Shown here: piece by piece, positions 26,001-41,000 of the stretch
Layout of the letters: every line of letters begins with the position of its first letter
Position numbering within the stretch: the stretch's first letter is position 1
Assembly: GCA_028864975.1 (NCBI GenBank)
Contig: JAGWLG010000021.1
Location: 1 to 59,970 of the forward strand
DNA from: Thermoplasmata archaeon
GTDB taxonomy: Archaea > Thermoplasmatota > Thermoplasmata > Lutacidiplasmatales > UBA184
Direction: 5' to 3'
Length of the DNA: 59,970 nucleotides
Notes under the pieces: model-generated
What the model was told of the DNA's origin: nothing
The model's database searches: none
The model's input: only the letters and a program-made list of their open reading frames with translations
Position numbers and translations under genes: made by a program

Positions 26001-29000
26001 GCTCACCGAAATGTACGTCACGGTGAACGTGGCGGTGGCGGTGGACCCTGTGGTCCTCGCCGAGAACACGTAGGGGCCCCCCGCGGTGCCCACGGGGATG
26101 GTGTAGGTGCAACCGAACGTCCCGGTGGCGGTCGTCGTCCCGCTGCAGGCGGTACCCCCGCTCCAGGTGAGCGTGTAGGCGGTCGAGGCGGGGAAGCCCG
26201 TCGCGGCGAACGTCGCGACCGTGCCGACCGGTCCGCCCATCGGACTGACCGACAACGAGGGCATGACGAGGAAGCTCGTCAGGGCGTAGTGGCCCGACGT
26301 GTCGGTGGCGTTGATCGAGTAGGTGCCGCCGACGGTACCCGCGGCGACCGTGAGGGTCATCGAGAAGGCCCCAGCGGCGTCCGTGGTCGTCGTGCCGCCG
26401 CCGAGGGAGGAGGTCACCGTCACGGAGGTCGAGGCCGCGAATCCGGTCCCCGCCAGCGTGAAGGTCGACCCCACTGCACCGGACGTAGGGGTGGGGGAGA
26501 GCCCCGGTCGGACGTAGAAGCTCGCGGAGGCCGCGTTCGAGGCGGAGTCCGTCGCGGTCACGGTGTAGGACCCGACGGGGGTCGACGGCACGGTGAAGGA
26601 GCAGCTGAACGTCCCGAACGCGTCGGTCGTCGCCGTGCACGCTGTCCCTCCGAAGGCGGTCGCGGTGACCGCGGAGGACGCGGCGAACCCGCTCCCGGAG
26701 ACCGCCACCGAAGCACCGGCGGCTCCCGAAGTGGGGGCCAAGGAGATCGAGGGGGTCACCGTGAAGACGGCCGTGGCCGAGTTCGAAGCCCCGTCGGTCC
26801 CCGTGAAGCTCGTCGCCCCCGCGGGGGTGGCCGTCAGGACGTAGGAGCAGGTGAACGATCCCGTCGTGTCGGTCGTGGCCGTGCAAGCAGTGCCTCCCGA
26901 ACTCGTGACCGTGGTCGGGCTGGAGGCCGCGTAGCCCGTGCCCGTGAACACCAGGGAGGTCCCCACAGGTCCGGACGTCGGCGAGACCGAGAGGGCGGGG
27001 ACCACCGTGAAGGTGGCAGAGCCGGTCGCCCCTGAGAGGTCGGAGGCGCTGAAGGTGTAGCTCCCGGCGGGAGTCGCGGGCACGGTGAAGGAGCAGGAGA
27101 AGGCCCCCGTCACGCCCGTGGTCCCGGTGCAGACCGTGCCGTAGGTCCAGGTCACCGTGTACGCGTCGGACGCTCCGAACCCGGCTCCCGTGAGGAGGAG
27201 CACCGAACCTGTCGGTCCGCTCGGAGGGGAGATCGCGAGCGATCCCACCACGGTGAAGGTCGCGGTGGCCGTGTTCCCGCTCCCGTCCTTGCCCGTGAAG
27301 GTGTAGGGGCCCCCCACCGTCCCCGAAGGCACGGAGAAGGTGCAGCTGAAAGCTCCGTTGGCGGAGGAGGTCCCCGAACAGGCCGTCCCGCCCGACCAGG
27401 TCACGACGACCGTGGAGCTCGCGGCGAAATTGCTCCCGGTGAAGGTGATGGAGGTGCCCACCGGTCCGGAGGTGGGGGCGTCGGAGAGCGTCGGGGTCAC
27501 GGTGAAGATCGTGGTCCCGGTGTTCCCCGAGCCGTCCGTCGCCGTGAAGGTGTAGGGGCCGGGCGCTGTCCCCGACGGGATCGTGAACGTGCAGCTGTAG
27601 CTCCCCGTGCCCGAGGTCGTCCCCGAGCAGGCCGTCCCGCCGCTCCACGTGATCGTCATCGCCGAGGACGAGGCAAAGCCTGTCGCCGTGAAGGCCACCA
27701 CGGTCCCGAGGGGGCCAGAGGTGGGGGAGGCGACCAGGTCGCTCACCGTGAAGTTGGTGTCGGCACTCACCATGGAGGCGTCCTTGGCGTTGAAGAGGTA
27801 GGTCCCTCCGGCGGTCCCGACGGGGATGGTGAAGACGCACGAGAAGCTCCCCACCGCGCTCGAAGCGGTCGTGCAGGCGGTCCCGCCGACCCAGGTGAGG
27901 GTGATCGCCGAGGTGGCGTGGAACCCGGTCCCGGAGAAGGTCGCGGCGGTCCCCGCCGGTCCGGCCGAGGGGGACGCGGACAACGCGGCCACCACGGTGA
28001 AGGTCGTGCTGGCGGAGTTCGAGCTCGCGTCCACGGCGGTCAGGGTGTGCGCCCCCACCGTGTCCGCGGCGAGCGCCCCGGTGCACGAGAAGGAACCCGC
28101 CGCGCTCGTGGTCGCGGTGCACAGGGTCCCCTGGTCGTAGGTCACGCTCACCGCCGAGGTGGCGGCGAACCCGGTCCCGGTGATGGCGAGGGTCGTGCCC
28201 ACGGGTCCGGTGGTGGGGCTGACGGCGACCGCCGTAGTGATCTGGAACGTGGCCGAGGCTGTCGAGCCCAGGGTGTCAGACGCCGTGAAGAGCACCATCC
28301 CCGCCGGGGCCGCAGGGGCCGCCGCCGAACAGCTGAACGACCCGAGGGTGTCGGTGGTCCCCGAACAGGTCGTCCCTCCGCTCCAGGCGATGGAGATGGA
28401 GGTCGAGGGGTGGAAGCCTTCCGCGGTGAAGGTCACCGAGGTCCCCACCGGCCCCAAGGTCGGGGAGAGCACGAGCGCGGTCTCGGTGAAGACCACGGAA
28501 GCGGTGTTGCCTGCCCCGTCCGTCGCGGTGAAGGTGTGAGGACCGCCGGAGGTCCCGACCGGGATCGTGAAGGTGCACTGGAACTGCCCCGAGTGGCCGG
28601 CCGCGCTCGTGCAGGCCGTCCCGCCGCTCCAGGTGAGCGAGATCGAGGAGAAGGCCCGGAAGGCGGCGCCCGAGAAGACCACGGAGGTGCCGACCGTGCC
28701 GAACGACGGGCTGTCCGTGAGCGCCGGGACCACGGTGAACTGCGCCTGGGCGCTGTTCCCCTGGCCGTCGAAGCCCGTCACGTTGTAGGTCCCCTGCCCC
28801 GTGGTCGGGACCGTGAAGGTGCACGAGAAGGTCCCGGTCGCGGAGCTGGTCGCGGAGCAGAGGGTCGCTCCGGTCCGCACCCACTGGGCGGTGTCCCAGG
28901 TCGACGGGACAAAGCCCGTCCCGGTCACGAGGACCGAGCTCCCGGGGGCGCCCGACGCGGGAGCGAGCAGGAGGGAGAGCGCTCCCAAGGCCTGGAAGGG

Positions 29001-32000
29001 GGAGGTGGCGCTCACGCCGCTGCCGTCGGTCGCGGTCAGGGTGTAGCTGCCGGCCGCGGTCCCCGCGGGGACCGTGAAGAGGCAGGAGAAGCTCCCCTGC
29101 GTGTCCGCGGTCGCGGTGCAGGCGGTCCCGGGCGTCCACGTCACGGAGACGGAGGACCCGGCCGTGAAGCCGGTCCCTGAGAGCGTGCTCGTCGCCCCGT
29201 TTGGTGCGGCGCCGGGGCTCGCGGTGAGGCTCGCCAGCACCTGGAACGTGGTGGAGGCGGTCGTCCCCGAAGAGTCCGTCGCGGTGAGCACCACCGGACC
29301 ATGCGGGAGGCTCCAGACGTTGATCGAGCAGGACAGGGTCCCGGCCGCGGAGAGGCCCCCGTAGCAGACCACGCCGCCCGACCACGCGATGTTCAGCCAG
29401 TCGCCCGGCACGAACCCCGAGGCGGTGATCGTGATCGTGGTGCCCACCGCGGCGGAGGCGGGGGAGACCGTGAGCAAGGCGGGAGCGGTCACCTTGAACG
29501 TCGCCGTCGCCGTGTTCGACGCCCCGTCCGCCGCGGTGAACGTGTAGGAGCCCGCCGCGGTCCCGGCAGGGATCGTGAAGTCGCACGAGAAAGAGCCGGT
29601 GCGGTCCGTGGTCGAGGTGCAGACGGTACCGCCCGACCAGGTGACGGTGATCGGCGAGGAGCGCAGGAAGCCCGTGCCGGAGACGGCCACCGCGGTCCCG
29701 GGGGGCCCTCCCGTCGGCGAGAGCGAGAGCGCCGGCGGCTGGACCGTGAAGGTCGCCGAGGCCGAGTTGCCGTCCCCGTCCACCGCCGTGAACGTGTACG
29801 TCCCGATCGCGGTGCGGGCAGGGATCGTGAATCCGCAGCTGAAACTGCCCGTTCCGTCGGTCCCCGGCTGGCAGGCGGTGCCGCCCGCCCACGAGATGGC
29901 GGTCTGCCACCAGTTGACGTTCGGAACGAAGCCGGTCCCCGCGAAGGTGACCGAGGTGCCCCCCGGTCCGGTCGAGGGGGTCGCCGTGAGCGAGGTCGTC
30001 CCGGTCACCACGAAGGAGACCGAGGCGCTGTTCGACGAGGCGTCGGTGGCGGTGAACGCGTAGGTCCCCGTGATCGTCCCGGCGGGGACGACGAAGACGC
30101 AGGTGAAGTCCCCCTGTCGGTTGGTGGTGAGCGAGCACGCCGTCCCCCCGCTCCAGGTGAGCGTGAGGGCCGAGACGGCGGCGTACCCCCGACCCGAGAA
30201 GTCGATGCTGGTGCCGATGGGGCCGCCCGGGAGCGAGGCCGTGAGCGTCGCGGTCACGACCGTGAACGTCGTGCTGGCCGTGTCGCCGAAGGCATCGGCC
30301 GCCACGAACGTGTACGTCCCGGCCGGGGTCCCCACGGGGATCGAGAGCGAGCAAGTGAAGCTCCCGGTGGCGCTCGTCCCGGGGTTGCACACCCCGCCCT
30401 GGTACCAGGTGAGCGAGTCCTCCCACCAGGGGGCGTTGGAGGCGAACCCGTTCCCGGTGAAGGTGACCGACGTGCCGACCGGGCCGGAGCTGGGGGAGTC
30501 GGCGAGCGTTGTCGCCGCCCCCGTCACCTCGAACAGGACGCTGGCCGTGTCGCCGGCCCCGTCGTTCGCCGTGAAGGCGTAGCTTCCCGACGCCGTCCCG
30601 ACAGGGATCGTGAACGAGCAGGTGAAGTCCCCGTTGGCCGCCACCGTCGACGTGCAGGCGGTCCCGGCCGGCCAGGAGACCGTCGCCGTCCTCCCCGCGC
30701 CGAAGGCGGTGCCGCTGAAGGTGATACGGCTGCCCACCGGTCCGCCCGTGATCGTCTGGCCCCCCTCCTCCTCGTAGAGGGAGGAGGTGAGCTGGAAGGT
30801 CGCGCTGGCGTGGTCGCCGTAGGTGTCCGCGGCCGTGAACGTGTAGGTCCCGGCAGGCTCGGCCGGGACGGTGAACGAGCAGCTCATGGAGCCCTGGCTG
30901 TCGGCCGTGCCTCCGCAGACGCTGCCTCCGGTCCAGGAGATGGCGACGTTCGACCCGACGACGTATCCGCCCGCGGTGAACGAGACGGAGTCCCCGACGA
31001 TCCCCACGGTGGGGTTGAGGGTGAGCCCGGGGGCCCCCGTCACGTAGAAGCCCACGGTCGCGCTGGCCCCGTAGGCGTCGGTGGCGCGGAACGCGTAGGT
31101 CCCGGCAGCGGTCCCCCCGGGGATCACGAAGTTGCAGGTGAAGCCCCCCAGCGAGCTCGTGGTGAGCGAACAGGCGGTCCCCGGCGCCCAGGTCACGGTG
31201 AGGGCGACCCCCGGCGAGAAGCCGACGCCGTTCAGGAAGACCTCGACCCCCGGCGGGGCCCCGGGTACCGAGACCGCGACGCCGGGCGTGGTGACCGTGA
31301 AGCCGACCGAGGCCGTGAGCGAGGCGGCGTCCTTCGCGGTGAAGGTGTACCCTGCGGGGCTCGTCCCCGTCGGGACCGTGAACGAGCAGGAGAACGTGCC
31401 CGAGGCGGAGGTCGTCCCCGAACAGGCCGTCCCCCCGCTCCAGGTAAGCGTGTAGGAGGAGGTCGCGGTGAACGCCGTCCCCGAGAAGGTGAGGGGGATC
31501 CCCACCGCCCCCGAAGGCGAGGAGACCGTGAGCGCCGGGGTCGCGACGTAGAAGGGCACCGAGGCCGAATGGGTGCCGTCCGAGGCGACGACGGAGTGGG
31601 TCCCGCTCGTCGCTCCCGCGGGCACCGTGGCCGCGCACGAGAAGCTCCCCGAGGTGGTCGCCGTGGCCGTGCAGAGCGTCCCGCCCCCGAACCAGGTGAC
31701 GGTGATCGACCCGCTCGCGGCGTAGCCTGACCCGCTCACGGTGAAGGCGCTACCGGGCTGTCCCGTGTCCGGGCTCGCGGAGACCAAGGTGTAGATCGTG
31801 TAGCTCCCCGTGGCACTGTTGGAGGCGGCGTCGGTCGCGGTGAAGACGTAGCTCCCCGCAGGGGTCGCCCCGGGCGAGAACGCGCAGGAGAACGTCCCGT
31901 TCCCCGCCGTCGTCGCGGTGCAGGCCGTCCCGCCCGACCAGGAGACCGTGACCGCGCTCGCGGCGGCGAAGCCGTAGCCGGTGAACTTCACCGGGGCCCC

Positions 32001-35000
32001 GACAGGGCCTCCGGGGGCGGAGAGGACGAGCGAGGGGGTGGCCGTGAAGCTCGCCGAGGCCGAGATCCCATCCTGGTCGCGCGCCGTGAAGGTGTAGGTG
32101 CCGGCAGGCACCGCGGGGAGGGACCACGAGCAGGAGAGGGTCCCTGCGCTCGTCGTGTCCGGGGCGTTGTACGGCCAGCCCTGGCTGCTGCAGACCACCA
32201 GGTCGAACCCCCCTCCCTGGAAGAGGATGGTGAAGGGGACGCTCGAGGTGTAGCCCGTACCCGACAGGGTGAGGCCGGTCCCGTAGGGACCTGTCGTCAC
32301 GGACGCCGTCAACACTGTCGTTCCCGTCGCGTAGAAGGAGGTGGTGGCGCTGTTGCCGCTCCCGTCGGTCGCGGTGAACGTGTACCCGCCGACGGCGGTG
32401 CCGGTGGGCACCGTGAACACGCAGGAGAAGACCCCGTCAAGGTCCGAGCTTCCTGTGCAGGCGGTCCCGGAGGTCCAGGTCACCGTGATCGAGGAGCTGG
32501 CATGGAACCCGTTGCCGCGGAAGGTCGCCTCGGACCCGATGGGCCCTCCCGCGGGTCCGACCGAGAGCGCAGCGACGACGGTCATCGTCGCACTGGCCGT
32601 GTTCCCGTCGGTGTCCGTGGCCGTGAAGAGGTAGCTCACCCCGGGGACCGTCGGAAGGACGAAGGAGCAGGTGAACGTCCCGCTGGGAGAGGTACCGGTG
32701 GAGCAGCCGGAGCCGTAGGTCCAGCTGATGCCGACCCCGTACCAGGGGAGGTTCGGCGCGAAACCGGCCCCGGTGAGGGTCACGGTCGACCCGACCGTCG
32801 CCGTCGGGGTGACCGAGAGCGTGGTCGTCCCCGTCGCCTCGAAGAGCGCGCTGGCCTTGTTGCCGCTGGCGTCGGTGGCGGTCATGACGTAGCTCCCGAC
32901 GGCCGTCCCTGCGGGGACGCTGAAGGTGCACGTGAGGTCCCCCCGGGAGTCCGTCGTGGCCGTGCAGGCAGTGCCCCCGGAGTAGGTGACGGTGGTCGAG
33001 GAGAGGGAGGCGAACCCGGTCCCCGTGAAGGTGACCAGGGTCCCGACGGGTCCGCCCTTCGGGCTGTCCGCGAAGCTCGGAGTGACCGTGAAGCTCGCGG
33101 TGGCCGTACCGCCGCTGCCGTCAGTGGCGCTGAAGGAGGTCGAGCCCGCCGGCGCGTCCGGGAGGGTGAAGGAGCAGGTGAAGCTCCCCAGGGCGTCCGC
33201 CGTCGTCCCGCAGGCGATCCCTTCGAGCCAGCTGACCGTGACACCGGCCTGCGGCAGGAAGCCCGAGCCAACGAACGTGATCGGGGTCCCCACCGGCCCG
33301 GTCGATGGGGAGAGGGCCAGCGAGAGCGAGGCCGTGACGAAGAAGATGGCCGAGGCGGTGAGACCGGACACGCTGCCCAACACCTCCAGACTGCCTACGG
33401 GCCAGCCCGAGGGCACGACGAAGGTGCAGCTCAGGTCCCCGAGCGGGGTGGTGGTCGTCGTGCAGACCGCCGTTCCCTTGACCCAGACCGTGGCCGGCGC
33501 CGAGGGGGCGAAGCCGCGCGCGGTCGCGTCAAGGGTGGTGCCCGTGGGTCCGGCGTAGACCGAGAGGGCGAGCGTCGGGAAGACCGAGAACGTCGTGGTG
33601 GCACTGTCGCCCCAGGAGTCCGCCATGGTGAACAGCGTCGCCCCCGCCGGAGTATCCGCGATCGTGAGCGAACAGCTCGCCTGGCCCGTCCCGTCGGACG
33701 TGGTCTGGCAGACGTTCCCCTCCGCCCAGCCGAGGGAGAGGAGGGAGTTCGCCGGGAACCCCGTGGCTTGGAACGAGAGCGAGCTCCCCACCGGACCCTC
33801 TCCCGGGAGGACCGAGAGCGTGGGCGCCCCGGTCGAGTAGAAGAGCGAGGCCGCGCGGTTCCCCGAGCTGTCCGACGCGTCGATGGAGATCTCTCCCGCT
33901 GGGGTCCCTGCCGGGACCCGGGCGGAGCAGGAGAAGCTCCCCAGGGGGTCGGTGGTCGCCGTGCAGAAGAGGCTGCTCGGGAGGTTGACGGTCACGGACG
34001 CGCTGGCGGCGAAGCTCGCTCCCTGCACCTGGACGAGCGTGCCGGGGGCTCCCCCCGGCAGCGACAGGGAGAGGACCGGCACCACGTTGAACACGGCCCA
34101 AGCCGTGTCGCCGTAGCTGTCGTTGGCCGTGAGCCGCACGCCGCCCCCGACCCAGGTAGGGAGCGTGTACGTGCAGCTGAAGTCCCCTCCCGTCGCCGTC
34201 CCCGTGCAAACGGCGCCCCACCCGGGAGCGGTCACCGTGACCGTGCTCGAGAAGGCGAAGCCCGTCATGTAGAGGTAGAGCGGGCTCCCTGAGGTCCCGC
34301 TCGGCGCCGAGAGGACGAGGAGGGGCGCCCCGCTCGAGACCGCGAGCACCGCCGAAGACGTGTCGCCCGACCCGTCGGTGGCGGTGAGCCCGTAGGTCCC
34401 CGGGGCGGTGCCGACCGGGACCACGAAGACGCAAGTGAAGCTCCCCGTCGGGTCCGTCGTGGCGGTGCAGGCCGTCCCTCCGCTCCAAGAGACCGTGACC
34501 GCGGAGCTCGCCGCGAAGCCGGTCCCCGAGAGCACCGCATGCAGTCCCGCCGGGCCCCCCGCGGGAGCGACGGCCAGGGCGGCGGCGGCGCCGGGGCTGA
34601 CCGTGAACGGCGTGCTCCCCTGGTTCCCGCTCGCGTCGGTGGCGACCAGGGCATAGGAGCCTCCCGGGGTCCCCACGGGTACGGTGAACGTGCAGCTGAA
34701 CGTGCCCTGGACGTCCGTGAGAGCGGTGCAGACGAGGCCGCGGCTCCAGCGGACCTGGACGGAGGAGAGCGCCGCGAAGCCGAGGCCCGAGACGGTCACC
34801 GAGGCGCCGATGCCTCCCTGGGCCGGGAGGACCGTCGCCGTCGGCGTCAGTGTGAGGTTGGTCGTGGCAACGTCCCCGGCAGAGTCGGTCGCGGTGAGGA
34901 GGTACCTACCTGCCGGCAAGGTGGGGACCGTGAAGGAGCAGCTGAACACCCCGTAGAGCCCGTTCGACCAGACGCTGCAGAGGGTCCCGTAGTTCCACGA

Positions 35001-38000
35001 GACCGTGACGTACTGTCCAACGGAGGGACCGAACCCCGAACCCACGACGTTCACGCTGGCGCCCACCTCCGTCGTGGAGGGAGAGGCGGACACCTCGGGA
35101 GCCGGCACCACCGTTACGACCACCGAGGCCTGGTGGCCGTTCGAGTCCCTGGCCCCGAAGTCGTAGGTGCCGGGGGCGGTCGCCGCTGGGACCGACCACC
35201 GGCAGGAGAACGAGCCGTCCGGCGCGGTGTTGAGCGTGCAGAGGGTCCCGCCGGACCACGTGAGGGTAACCGAGGTCAGCGCGGAGAACCCGGCTCCCGT
35301 GAAGGTCACGGTCCCCCCTGTCGCCACGCCGGTGGGGGCGGCCGTGAGGGACGGGCCCACGACCACGGTCCCGTTGGCGAAGTCGCCGTAGATGTCGGCC
35401 GCGGTGACCCCGTAGCGTCCGTCCGGCACGTAGGAGGGAATCGTGTAAGTGCATGGACCGAGACGGCCGATGCTCGAGGTCCCCGGATTGCAGATGTTGC
35501 CGTAGGTCCAGTTGATCCAGGTCTCCCACCAGGGTACGTTACCCAGGAAGCCGCTCGCCCCGATCGTGACGGCCGTTCCCGCGGGGACGGTCCCCGGGGA
35601 GACCGAGAGCTGGGGGAAGCCCCCTGCATAGAACTTGAGCGAGGCCGCGTTCCCCGCCCCATCCACCGCCGTGAACCCGTAGGAACCTGGGACCGTCCCC
35701 TTGGGGACGGTCCAGGAGCAGGAGAAGGACCCGGCAAGGTCGGAGGTCGCGGTGCACCCGGGAGCCCCTCCATCCCAGGTCAGCGTGATCGCGGAGGACG
35801 CGGCGAACCCCGCGCCGCGGAAGTCCACGGTGGAACCCGCCGGCGCGTTCACGGCCGCGAGACCGTAGACCGTGGCCGAGATCACCGGCACGACCTTGAA
35901 CGAGGTGGAGGCGAAGTCGTCCCACCCGTCGCTCGCCGTGAACGTGTCGGTACCGAAGGGGGTGCCGGGCAGGGTGAGCCCGCAGCTGAACGTCCCGGTG
36001 GAGCTCGCCCCGCCCGAACAGCCGTTCCCGATCGGGCCCACCACGACGACGTTGGCGCCGGGGACGTAACCGGTGCCGTAGAAGGCGACCGAGGTGCCCG
36101 GGGTCGCCACGCTGACGGAGACGAGGAGCGTGGTCGTCCCCGTCGCCACCACGAGCAGCGTCGCGCCCGCCCCGGCCGCGTCGGTCGCCGAGAACCCGTA
36201 CGACCCGACCGCGAGGCCCGCGGGCAGGGTGAACGTGCAGACGAAGGTCCCGGTGGGGGTCGTCGCGACGGAGCAGACCGTTCCCGAAGGCCAGGTCACG
36301 GTGACCGTGGAGGAGACGGTGAAGCCGCTCCCCTCGATCGTCAGGACGATCCCCGACGGGCCCCCGGGGGGCACCGCCGTGAGCATCGGGGTGGTGACCG
36401 TGAAGGGAACGCCGGCCGTGTTCCCCACTCCGTCGGTCGCCGTGAACGTGTAGCTGCCGGCGGAGGTCGTGAGGGGGATCGTGTAGCTGCAGGTGAAGAC
36501 CCCTTGCGCGTTGGTCGTCCCCGAGCAGGCCGTGCCCCCGCTCCAGGTGACGGTGAACGAGGAGGAGGCGGCGAACCCGCTTCCCGCGAAGGTGACCGAG
36601 GTGCCGGTCGGACCTTGCCCGGGCGTCTCGGCCAGGTTCGGCGAGAGCAGGGTGAACGAGGCCGTGGCGGAGTTCCCCGGACGGTCGGTGGCGGTGAAGG
36701 TGTAGGTCCCGGCGGGGACCGCGAGGGGCAGGACGAAGGAGCAGGAGAACTCGCCCACCGAGTTCGTCGTCGCCGTGCAGGCCGTGCCCCGGCTCCAGTT
36801 GAGCCAGACGGAGCTCAAGGCCGCGAAGTAGGTCCCCGTGGCAACGACGGTGCCCCCTTGGGGTCCGGAGGTGGGGGAGAGGGCAAGGGCGGGCGAGACG
36901 ACCTGGAAGGTGGTGCCGGCCGTGTGGCCCGGGCGGTCGGTCGCGGTGAAGCCATACGTCCCGGGGGCGGTCCCTGTCGGGACGGAGTAGGGGCAGGAGA
37001 AAGCGCCCAGAGCGCTCGTCGTCCCCGTGCAGGCCACCCCTCGGCTCCAGTTGAGCCACAGGGGGGCCGAGGCGGTGAGGCCGGTCACCGAGAAGGAGAG
37101 GACCGTCCCCACGCGGCCTTCTCCCGGAGCGACCGACAGCATCCCGTTCACCTGGAGCGACGCGGTCGCGGTGTTCGAGGCGCCGTCCGTCGCCGTGACC
37201 GTGTGGGCGCCGTAGGGGACGCTCCCGACGAAGAAGGTGCACGAGAAGGCGCCCTCACCATCGGTGGTACCGGTGCAGAGCGTCCCCCACGTCCAGGAGA
37301 CCGTGACCGGCGACCGGACCGCGAAGCCCGTGCCTTGCACCTCTACCCCCGTCCCGAAGGTCGCGGAGCTGGTGGAGAGGCTGAGGACGGGAGGGCTTGT
37401 GGGGTTCACCGTGAAGGAGGACGACGCGGTGTTGGAGGAAGCGTCGGTCGCGGTGAAAGTGTAGCCCCCTGGGGCGGTGCCCACCGGTACCAGGAACGTG
37501 CAGAGGAAGCTCCCCAGGCCACCCGAGGTGAGGGAGCAGGGGCTCGGGCCACCCCCGGTCCAGGTCACGGTGGTCGCCGAGTAGGCCCCGAACCCGCTCC
37601 CCGTCAGGACGACGGTGGTGCCGGCGGGGCCGCTCCCCGGAGCGATGGCGAGCGAGCTCGTGACCACGAACGGAGTGGCGGCGGTGTTCCCGTAGGCGTC
37701 CTGGACGAAGAGCGAGATCGTCCCCGCGGGAGTCGCGGGAAGGGTGAACCCGCAAGAGGCCGTCCCCGTGGCGCTCGTCGTCACCGAGCAGATCTGGCCT
37801 TGCGAACCGTAGAACTGGGCCGCCACAGAGCTCACGAGCCCGCTCGCGCTGAGGGTGATGGACGTCCCCACGGGACCGGAGAGGGGGCTGGGGGTGAGCG
37901 TCGGGCTCCCCGTTACCTGGAAGAAGACCGTCGCGGTGTTCGTGGAGGCGTCCGTCCCCGTGAAGGCGTAGCTCCCCGTCGTGGTCCCCGAGGGGATCGA

Positions 38001-41000
38001 GTAGACGCAGCCGAAGCTCCCCCCGGTGTCGGTCGTGGCCGTGCACGCCGTGCCCGAGGTCCAGGTCACGGAGACCGCCGACCCGGCGGCGTATCCCGTC
38101 CCCTGGAACTCGACCGGGGTCCCGGTGGGGCCTCCCACGACCGATTCCCCGAGCGCCGGGGTCACGGTGAACGTCTGCGTGGGCTGGTCGCCGTACCCGT
38201 CCGAGGCGGTGAAGGTGTAGGTCCCGTGCGGGACGGCCGGGAGGTTGAACGAGCAGGTGAACGTCCCGGTCGCTGAGGTCCCGGGGTCGCACGGCGTCCC
38301 GTAGGACCAGGAGATCAAGCCCCCCTTCCAGTAGGGGACGTTGGGCACGAGCCCGGTCGCGCTGAACGCGACCGAGGTCCCGACCGGTCCCGAACTCGTG
38401 CTCTCGGTGAGGCCGGTCGTCCCCGTGGCCTCGAAGAGCAGGCTCGCGGTGTTCGTGGCGGAGTCCGTCCCGGTGAACGCGTAGGAGCCGACGGTGGTCC
38501 CCCCCGGCAGGACGTAGGAGCAGCTGAACGAGCCCTGGACGTCGGTCGTCGTCGAGCACGCCGTCCCGGAGGTCCATGTAACCGAGACGGTCAGGCTGGC
38601 GCCATAGCCGGTACCGGAGAAGACGACCTGGATCCCGCTCGGGCCGCCGGGGATGGAGGAGGTGAGGGAAGGGTCGACGATGAACGGCGTGGAGGCCGTG
38701 TTCCCTTCCCCGTCCGTGGCGGTGATCGCGACGGACCCCGCCGGGGTGGGGGGAAGCTGGAACCCGCACGAGAAGGCCCCGGCCGAGTCGGTCGTGACCG
38801 TGCACTCGACGTTCCCCAGGAGCGAAACGACGACCCCGGAGGAGATGGCGAACCCGCTCCCCGAGAGCGAGATGGAGGTGCCGACCGGCCCGTGGTTCGG
38901 GCTGGGAGAGAGCGCCGGCGTGCCGGTGACCTGGAAGACGACAGGGGAGGAATGCCCGAGACCGTCCGTGGCCGTGAACGTGGTCGACCCCGCGGCCGTC
39001 CCCACCGGCAGGACGTAGAAGCAGAGGAAGGACCCGGCGCTGTCCGTCGAGGTCGTGCAGGCGGTCCCCCCGCTCCAGGTCACGCTGACGCTCCCGGAGG
39101 CGGCGAAGCCGGTCCCCCGGAACTCGATCGAGGTCCCTCCGGGCCCTCCCGTGGGGGATCCCACCAGCCGGGGGTTCACCGTAAAGCTCACGACCGCCGA
39201 GAGCCCCGCGCCATCGACGGCGGTGAACGCCTCGGGGCCCGCGGGCATGGCGGGGACGACGGCGGTGCAGCTGAAGGTCCCCGAGGTCGAGGTGTAGGCC
39301 CCGCAGACCCCGCCCCCGCTCCACGAGACCTGGACCCCGGAGGAAGGCGTGAAAGCGCTGCCGGTGAAGTCGAAGGAAGCCCCCACGGGGCCAGAGGAGG
39401 GGGTGACCGAGAGCGACGGGGCCGCAGCGGTCACCACGGTGAACGTCGTGCTGGCCGTCCCGCCGGAGCCGTCGGTCGCCGTGAACCCGTACGCCCCTGC
39501 GGCGGTGCCCGCCGGGATGGCGAACGTGCAGGAGAAGGCGCCCTGGGCGCTCGAGGTCGCGGTGCACGCGGTCCCCTGGGTCCAGGCGAGGGTGATCGAG
39601 GAGCTGACGGCGAACCCGGAACCCTCGAAGAGGACGGACGTCCCGGCCTGGCCCGACGGGGGAGAGGACTGCAGCTCACGCGTGGTGGTGACCGTGAAGA
39701 CGTTGCCGGCGAAGTTGCCGCTCGCGTCCCTCCCGGTGAATCCGTGGGAACCGGGAGCGGTCGTCGGTCCGATGCTGAAGACGCAGGCGAAGGAGCCGAA
39801 GCGGTCCGTCGTCGCCGTGCACGCGGTACCAGCGTCCCAGGTCACGGTCACCGTGGAGGAGGCCGCGTACCCGGTCCCGGAGATCACGAAGGAGGTACCC
39901 AGGCCCCCGGAGGAGAGGGAGAGGGAGAGCTCGGGGACCACCGTGAACATGGCGGTCGCCGCGTCGCCGTTCCCATCGCGGGCGGTCAGGGTCTGGCCCC
40001 CTGCTGGGAGCCCCGAGAGCGAGAACCCGCAGGTGAAGGAGCCGTCGGAGCCTGCCCCGTACCAGACGTTGCAGGCGACGCCCGCCGCGCTGATCACGGA
40101 GGTGGCCGATCCGGCCAGGAACCCGTTGCCGGAGGAGAAGATGGAGCTCCCCTCCGGGCCGGCCCCGGGCAGCACCTGGAAGGAGGGGGCGCCCACGACC
40201 CGGGCGGAGGTGGCGGAGGAGAGGCCCCCCGCGATGGCGTCGAACGTGTAGCTACCGGGAGCGGTCCCGCCCGGCACGACCAGCGTGCACGCGAAGCTCC
40301 CGTGGGTGTCCGTGGTGGCCGTGCAGGCTGTCCCTGGGGTCCAGCTCACGGCGACCGCGGTGGAGGCGGGGAAGCTGCTCCCCGAGAAGACGAGCGCATC
40401 CCCCGTGGGGGCCGTGGTCGAGGAGACGGTGAGGCTCGGGGCGATGACGACCGTGGTCGAGGCCTGGTGCCCCTCCCCGTCGTTGAACGAGAAGACGTAG
40501 GACCCTCCCGGCTGGCCCGAGGGGATGGTGAGGCCACAGCTGAACGACCCGAAGACGTTGGTCCCTGGCTGGCAGATGCCACCGCCGGTCCAGGAGAGCG
40601 AGGTGATCCACCAGTAGACGTTGGACCCGAAGCCGTTGCCGACGAGCTCGACGTTGGCCCCCGGAGTGACCACGCCGGGCGTGGCCGAGAGCACGGGAGC
40701 GGAGCCCGTGACCTGGAAAAGGATCGTGGCCAGGTCGTTGGACGCGTCCTTGGCGGTGAAGATGTAGTCCCCGGGCGGTGTACCGGCCGCCACCGTGGCC
40801 TGGCAGGAGAAGCTCCCCGTGGCGCCCGTGGTGGAGGAGCACGCGGTGCCTCCGGCGTAGGTCACCGAGACCAGCGAACCGCCGGCATAGCCCTCTCCCT
40901 GGAAGAGCACGCCGCTACCGGCGGAGGCGCCGGAGAGGCTTTCGGTGAGCCCCGGCACGACATTGAAGGTCGTGGAGGCCGTGTCGCCGGAGGGGTCCGT